Positions 58,152 to 64,000 of a stretch of DNA of 64,000 nt are shown piece after piece; the first letter of the stretch is position 1, and every line of letters begins with the position of its first letter. The notes below the pieces were generated by a model. That model did no database searches, was not told the origin of the DNA, and saw nothing but the letters and a program-made list of their open reading frames with translations. This DNA comes from Reinekea marina. GTDB lineage: Bacteria; Pseudomonadota; Gammaproteobacteria; Pseudomonadales; Natronospirillaceae. Position numbers and translations under genes: made by a program. The DNA is taken from NCBI RefSeq assembly GCF_030409715.1, contig NZ_JAUFQI010000001.1, positions 985,001 to 1,049,000 of the forward strand, read 5' to 3'.

Positions 58152-60671
58152 TTAGAACAGTGACTCGACAGCGCTGTCGAGGTCTTCTTGCGCCTCCGGA
58201 GGAGCTTCTTCGGCACTGAAATCAATTGTTACGTTAGAATTAGTATACTCCGTAGGAACGCTGCCTTCTTTAAAGTACTCAAAACGTGCGTCGGGTGTAC
58301 TTGGCGTAGCAAGCAAGCCAGTTTTAGGGTCGATGCGAACTTGGGTAATACCAACGGGTTGTGGGAGGTTGTTCAATGGCTTATTTTTTAAAGCCGTGTT
58401 CATGAACTCAATCCAACCAGGTAAGGCTGCTTTACCCCCAAACTCATTGTAGCCTAAGGAAACATTGCTGTCGTATCCTACCCAGGTAGCGGCGACTATA
58501 TCGCCGTTGTATCCTGTAAACCAAGCGTCGACGGCATCGTTTGTGGTGCCCGTTTTACCGGCTAAATCGTTGCGAGGAATCGCTCTATAAGCCGCACGGC
58601 CAGTTCCTTTGGTGATGACGTCCTTAAGCATGGAATCTACTAAAAATGCCGTTTGCGGCGATAATACTTGGGGTGCATAACGTTTCGCTAAGGTAGTTTT
58701 TGTGGCTTCTTCGCCATCTACATTCAGCTCTAGAGGCGTAATGTTTATAGCTTCTGCACTTTCAGGTGCCTCGGGCTCTTCTTCGAAGCTTTCCGACGCT
58801 TCAGGACAACCGCGGCAAACAATCGTCGGGTTTGCTTCAAAAATAATATTACCATTTAAATCTTCTATGCGATCAATGAAGTAAGGTTCCACTAAATAGC
58901 CGCCATTCGCAAATACCGCGTAGCCTTGTGCAATCTGCATAGGTGGCATGGCTGTACTGCCTAGAATCAAGGTCATATCATTGGCCAGCGATTCCTTTGC
59001 AAAGCCAAATCGTGTTGCGTAGTTTCGAGCATAAGACACGCCAATGTCATCTAGAATTCGAATGCCTGATAAATTGCGAGACTGATAAAGTGCTTGGCGC
59101 ATCGGAATGGGACCGAGGTATCTGTCTCCAGAGTTTTTCGGTCGCCATACATCTTCTTGAGCCGAGTCGGCTCTTACAATAGGTGCATCGTTAACGATCG
59201 TTGCAGGTGTGTAGCCCTTATCTAAAGCCGCGCTGTAAACAAACGGCTTAAAGGTAGACCCTGCTTGGCGTGCCGATTGTGTGACTCGGTTGTACTTATT
59301 AAGGCTGTAGTCAAAGCCGCCGACAAGGGCTTGTACTCTGCCATCGGTCGGTGAAAGCGCGACAAGTGCTCCTTGAGCGTTTGGGATTTGGGCGAGTAAG
59401 AATCCATCGCTGCCTCCCTCTAGTCGAACGAAATCTCCTGGGTTGGCAACTTGAGTCCCATCAGTAATGGCAGGGCCGAATTCGTCAACTTTTATCCTTT
59501 CTCTTGCCCATTGAATGGATTCAAGGTCTAAAGCGATTGCCGTATCGTAGCCTTTAGGCTGAACAACCAAGCCATCTGGGCCGCTTTCTAATACGAGAGC
59601 GGGGATTAAACCGCCATATTCCGGCGTCTTATTGAGCACCGTTAAGCGCGATTCTTTATCAGTTTCGATATCAAAGTCTTCATTTTCAGGAGAAGACTCG
59701 GGACCTAAATAACCATGACGACGGCTATAGCTCACCAACGTTTTACTCACACCACGATTAGCGGCGACCTGAAGTTCGCTGTTTATGGTTGTGTATACAG
59801 TGTAACCATCGTTATAGGCGTCTTCTCCATAACGTTCTAGCATTTCCGCGCGGACCATTTCAGCTAAATACCAAGCTTCAAAGTCGGGGTTATTGCCATG
59901 ATATTTAGCCGTAATGGGTTCGGCTTTAGCCAGCTCGTATTCGGCTGTCGTGATAAAACCGTTTGTGTACATAGCCGAAAGCACCGTATTTCTGCGCTTC
60001 TTAGCACGCTCTTTATTTGCAATTGGGTTTGCCGATGAAGGCGCTTGATGCAGACCCGCAATCATTGCAAGTTGAGCTAAGGTTAAATCATTGATGTCTT
60101 TGCCATAGTACACATTAGCCGCGGCTTGAATTCCGTAGGAGCGATAGCCTAAAAAGTGTTTATTGATATAAAGCTCAAAAATGTCAGCTTTAGTCAGCTC
60201 ACTTTCCATTTTTAACGCCAGCAATATCTCTGTGAACTTACGAGTAAAGGTTTTTTGCTGAGTTAAAAAATAATTTCGAGCGACTTGCTGTGTGAGCGTT
60301 GAGCCGCCGGCGCCTTCTTTATCGCCAGTTATTAAGACGTCGAGGACTACTCTGGTGAAGCGTACTGGGTCGACTCCGGCATGTTGCTCAAACCGCTTAT
60401 CTTCGATTGCGATGAGTGCTTGGACAAACCGAATGGGAATTTGATCGTAATTTAAAGGTGCTCGACGTTGCTCTCCATATTCGGCAATTAATTTGTTGTC
60501 CGCGCTCAAAATACGCATTGGAGTTTGTAATTTAAAGTCTCTAAGCTTCTGAACATCGGGCAAAGCGGGGGATAAATATAGGTACATACTGGCAGAAATG
60601 AGAACTAAGCCACAAATTCCAGCAAAGAGTGACCAAATAAATAGTCGTATTGTTTTAGTCAAAAATTTCAT
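58152..60671 (-). CDS. mrcA: penicillin-binding protein 1A
   Basis: Bifunctional peptidoglycan glycosyltransferase and transpeptidase. 839 aa from the ATG at 60671; an 18-codon upstream extension is not part of the normal N-terminus. A short cytoplasmic tail and a membrane anchor near residues 10-32 precede the GT51 domain, with catalytic Glu90 in AIEDKRFEQHAG and GGSTLTQQVARNYF. After an OB-like linker comes the transpeptidase, with the serine motif GSTFKPF near 470, SRN and KTGT near 705. An acidic Glu/Pro-rich insert with a CRGC pair interrupts it at about 620-650. Divergent from pilM, as in Pseudomonas (ponA). Confidence 0.97.
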   Translation of the reverse strand: MKFLTKTIRLFIWSLFAGICGLVLISASMYLYLSPALPDVQKLRDFKLQTPMRILSADNKLIAEYGEQRRAPLNYDQIPIRFVQALIAIEDKRFEQHAGVDPVRFTRVVLDVLITGDKEGAGGSTLTQQVARNYFLTQQKTFTRKFTEILLALKMESELTKADIFELYINKHFLGYRSYGIQAAANVYYGKDINDLTLAQLAMIAGLHQAPSSANPIANKERAKKRRNTVLSAMYTNGFITTAEYELAKAEPITAKYHGNNPDFEAWYLAEMVRAEMLERYGEDAYNDGYTVYTTINSELQVAANRGVSKTLVSYSRRHGYLGPESSPENEDFDIETDKESRLTVLNKTPEYGGLIPALVLESGPDGLVVQPKGYDTAIALDLESIQWARERIKVDEFGPAITDGTQVANPGDFVRLEGGSDGFLLAQIPNAQGALVALSPTDGRVQALVGGFDYSLNKYNRVTQSARQAGSTFKPFVYSAALDKGYTPATIVNDAPIVRADSAQEDVWRPKNSGDRYLGPIPMRQALYQSRNLSGIRILDDIGVSYARNYATRFGFAKESLANDMTLILGSTAMPPMQIAQGYAVFANGGYLVEPYFIDRIEDLNGNIIFEANPTIVCRGCPEASESFEEEPEAPESAEAINITPLELNVDGEEATKTTLAKRYAPQVLSPQTAFLVDSMLKDVITKGTGRAAYRAIPRNDLAGKTGTTNDAVDAWFTGYNGDIVAATWVGYDSNVSLGYNEFGGKAALPGWIEFMNTALKNKPLNNLPQPVGITQVRIDPKTGLLATPSTPDARFEYFKEGSVPTEYTNSNVTIDFSAEEAPPEAQEDLDSAVESLF

Positions 60672-60827
60672 GTTTTTCCAATCAAAATAAGGAGTTACGT
60701 CACGTTTTAGATAAAAGCCCCCCATTATAAGCAGAATTTGTCCTTTTTATACATTGCGGATTGGTCTATTGTGTTATGTAATAGTTAATGTAAAAACTAA
60801 GAAACGTTCGTAAGTACGTGTTGTTGA

Positions 60828-62469
<1,642 letters not shown>

Positions 62470-62470
62470 T

Positions 62471-63100
62471 ATGAGTGCAAAAAGCTTTTTCGAAGGATTT
62501 AAAGAATTCGATTACGAAAACCCAGACTTCAATAACATAGGGTCTTGGCCCTTGGTTGTTCGAATGACGGCGTTATTGTTAGTGGCCGTATTAATTGTGT
62601 TCGGCTTTTACTGGTTTGCTGTAAAAGGCTCGCAAGAGCGTTTTGTTCGTGAACAGGGCAAAGAGCAGGGTCTTAAAGAGCAATACCGTACTAAATCGTT
62701 CCGCGTTGCAAACTTGGATGCATTTAAAGAGCAGCTAGCCGAGATGGAAGAAACCTTCGGTGCACTTTTGTCTCAGCTTCCTGATGAAACAGAAATGCCA
62801 GGATTGCTTGATGACATAAGCACAACGGGTACGCAAAGTGGTTTAGAGATTGATAAAATCACACCACGAGGCGAGCAAGTTAAAGAGTTTTACATTGAAA
62901 CGCCAATCGATATCACCGTTCGTGGTTCGTACCATGAAATGGGTAACTTCGTAAGCGCAATGGCGGCGATCCCCAGAATTGTGACGCTCCATGATTTTAG
63001 CATAACGACTCTGTCGCGAAGCTCAGCAAGTGATGAAGCCGCTGCACCGCTGACCATGCAGATTTCAGCCAAAACGTATCGTTATAAGGCGGAGGACTAA
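62471..63100 (+). CDS. pilO: type IV pilus inner-membrane protein PilO
   Basis: Partner of PilN in the periplasmic alignment complex. 209 aa. Start at ATG 62471 (MSAKSFFEGF); the in-frame ATG at 62462 would overlap pilN. One transmembrane helix near residues 31-53, then a coiled-coil (EQLAEMEETFGALLSQLPDETEMPGLLDDIS) and a ferredoxin-like domain. The stop overlaps the pilP start by one base. Confidence 0.95.
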   Translation: MSAKSFFEGFKEFDYENPDFNNIGSWPLVVRMTALLLVAVLIVFGFYWFAVKGSQERFVREQGKEQGLKEQYRTKSFRVANLDAFKEQLAEMEETFGALLSQLPDETEMPGLLDDISTTGTQSGLEIDKITPRGEQVKEFYIETPIDITVRGSYHEMGNFVSAMAAIPRIVTLHDFSITTLSRSSASDEAAAPLTMQISAKTYRYKAED

Positions 63101-63648
63101 TGATGAAAAAGTCTTTATTACTGCCACTAGCGGTTGTATCTGTATTAACCGCCTGCGTTCAGCAAGATCCATTGACCGATCTTAAAGCATATGTAAATGA
63201 GCAAGATTCTCGGCCTAAAGGCACTATTCCGCCACCGCCAGAATTTATACCACCAGATCTGGTTTCTTACACGGCCAGTGGTAACCGCTCTCCTTTTGAA
63301 GTTCCTCGGCCTATTGAACTTATTCAAGAAGAGCGAGCGGCTCCAAAGAGTAACGTGAAACCAGATTTTGATCGGGTGAAAGAGTATTTAGAAACGTTCC
63401 GTATCGAAAACATCACTATGGTGGGTACGTTAAACGGTTTAGATGAAGAAGAAGTGTTATGGGCCTTAGTGAAAGACGGCCAAAGCGAAGTGCACCGCGT
63501 AAAAGTAGGCAACTACTTAGGGCGTAATTTTGGTCGCATTATCGATATTTCAGAAACGCAAATAGATTTAATTGAAATTGTCCCGTCAGGGAACGATAAC
63601 TGGGTAGAGCGCCCGAGAGCCATTGTTCTCGATGGCATAGAGCAATGA
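63100..63648 (+). CDS. pilP: type IV pilus lipoprotein PilP
   Basis: Inner-membrane lipoprotein that links PilN/PilO to the secretin PilQ. 182 aa. The signal peptide ends at a clear lipobox, LTAC, with the lipidated cysteine at residue 19. A proline-rich stretch (KGTIPPPPEFIPPD) is followed by the beta-rich HR domain with ENITMVGTLNG and VKVGNYLGRNFGRI. The start is the ATG at 63100 or the next codon. The stop overlaps the pilQ start (ATGA). Confidence 0.95.
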   Translation: MMKKSLLLPLAVVSVLTACVQQDPLTDLKAYVNEQDSRPKGTIPPPPEFIPPDLVSYTASGNRSPFEVPRPIELIQEERAAPKSNVKPDFDRVKEYLETFRIENITMVGTLNGLDEEEVLWALVKDGQSEVHRVKVGNYLGRNFGRIIDISETQIDLIEIVPSGNDNWVERPRAIVLDGIEQ

Positions 63649-64000
63649 GCAAGGGTGGTGAGGTGAAAATAGTGAACGTTATAAAAAGTTATAAAGCACT
63701 GCTTGCTTTCGTAAGTATCTGCTTCCTGTCGAACGCGGTTGCGTCGAGTTTAACGGATTTGGAAGTATTATCGTTATCAGGTGACCGGACCCAGATAGTC
63801 CTAACCTTTGACGGAATCGCTCCAGAGCCCGTTGGTTATAGTATCGAAGATCCAGCGCGAATTTCGCTTGATTTCGCCGGTGCTTCTAGCCTACTTGGCG
63901 AAAAATACATACAGATCGGCAGCGGAAACACTCGAAATGCAGCGATTTTAGATACTGGTGACCGTACACGCGTTGTATTTAGTCTGACAAAATTAGTAAG
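63645..64000 (+). CDS. pilQ: type IV pilus secretin PilQ, N-terminal fragment (runs off window)
   Basis: Only about 118 codons lie inside the window and the frame is still open at 64000. A signal peptide (ALLAFVSICFLSNAVAS) is followed by an AMIN domain: LTDLEVLSLSGDRTQIVLTF then ISLDFAGASSLLGE, the peptidoglycan-binding domain at the front of PilQ. The ATG at 63645 overlaps the pilP stop; a GTG at 63663 with gggtggtgag upstream is an alternative. The secretin body lies outside. Confidence 0.93.
   Translation, partial: MSKGGEVKIVNVIKSYKALLAFVSICFLSNAVASSLTDLEVLSLSGDRTQIVLTFDGIAPEPVGYSIEDPARISLDFAGASSLLGEKYIQIGSGNTRNAAILDTGDRTRVVFSLTKLV

Noticed and set aside
58944..59182. Antisense frame of about 80 codons inside mrcA, with similar shadow frames in ftsY, glnE, lptD and pnp
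   Set aside because: Fully covered by well-conserved genes on the other strand, with no start signals and no domain features.

Overview
The window is a stretch of bacterial chromosome, almost certainly from a marine gammaproteobacterium. Three things point there: the conserved housekeeping gene orders (lptD-surA-pdxA-rsmA-apaH; rpoH-ftsX-ftsE-ftsY with rsmD divergent; yhbY/rlmE-ftsH-folP-glmM-tpiA-secG-tRNA-Leu-rimP-nusA-infB-rbfA-truB-rpsO-pnp; mrcA divergent from pilMNOPQ), the flagellar H-ring genes flgP-flgT, and the moderate GC content. The order resembles Pseudomonas and Oceanospirillales more than enterics: tpiA sits between glmM and secG, ilvE follows glnE, and ponA/mrcA lies beside pilM. 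A Saccharospirillaceae/Reinekea-like organism is my guess, not something the sequence proves.

Layout. 1-2240: the 3' part of a 23S rRNA gene, a 5S rRNA gene and a rho-independent terminator. 2240-4500: a small accessory patch with REP-like inverted repeats and an apparently intact IS110-family (IS1111-group) insertion sequence. It has a 14-bp perfect subterminal inverted repeat and about 270 nt of structured non-coding 3' sequence where a bridge RNA is expected. 4522-6030: an AlkB-like dioxygenase gene between two small genes of unknown function. 6272-8966: tesB-ubiX facing cca. 9071-10831: a TraF-like outer-membrane barrel gene. 11103-13019: flgP-flgT behind a good sigma-28 promoter match. 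13027-19336 (minus strand): lptD-surA-pdxA-rsmA-apaH, without apaG. 19486-25114: djlA, trmB, a DUF423 gene, rpoH and ftsX-ftsE-ftsY. 25192-30155: a shortened M16-like protein, rsmD, an aldehyde dehydrogenase, coaD, a YfhL-type ferredoxin and guaC. 30183-34371 (minus strand): a ynjB-ynjC-ynjD-ynjF type ABC transporter operon. 34539-38849: glnE, ilvE, yhbY. 38933-54264: the large translation/transcription block from rlmE to pnp, including tRNA-Leu(GAG), a candidate attenuated leader before rimP and the pnp leader hairpin. 54393-58102: two tandem paralogous membrane diguanylate cyclases. 58152-64000: mrcA (PBP1a) divergent from pilM-pilN-pilO-pilP-pilQ; pilQ runs off the end.

How it works together. 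Most of the window is core machinery: outer-membrane biogenesis (LptD, SurA), divisome and SRP targeting (FtsEX, FtsY), heat-shock control (RpoH, FtsH), ribosome maturation (RsmA, RsmD, RlmE, RimP, RbfA, YhbY), translation and RNA decay (IF2, NusA, S15, PNPase), the peptidoglycan enzyme PBP1a, and the type IV pilus alignment complex. The H-ring genes, the two cyclic-di-GMP synthases and the pilus operon together suggest a cell that switches between swimming and surface life.

The least ordinary items are the IS1111-group element with its putative bridge RNA and the repeats beside it, the promoter-leader-terminator unit before rimP, the degenerate M16-like gene, the alkB-like gene whose start codon overlaps that of its divergent neighbour, and the tandem cyclase pair. 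I saw no CRISPR array, prophage or defence island.
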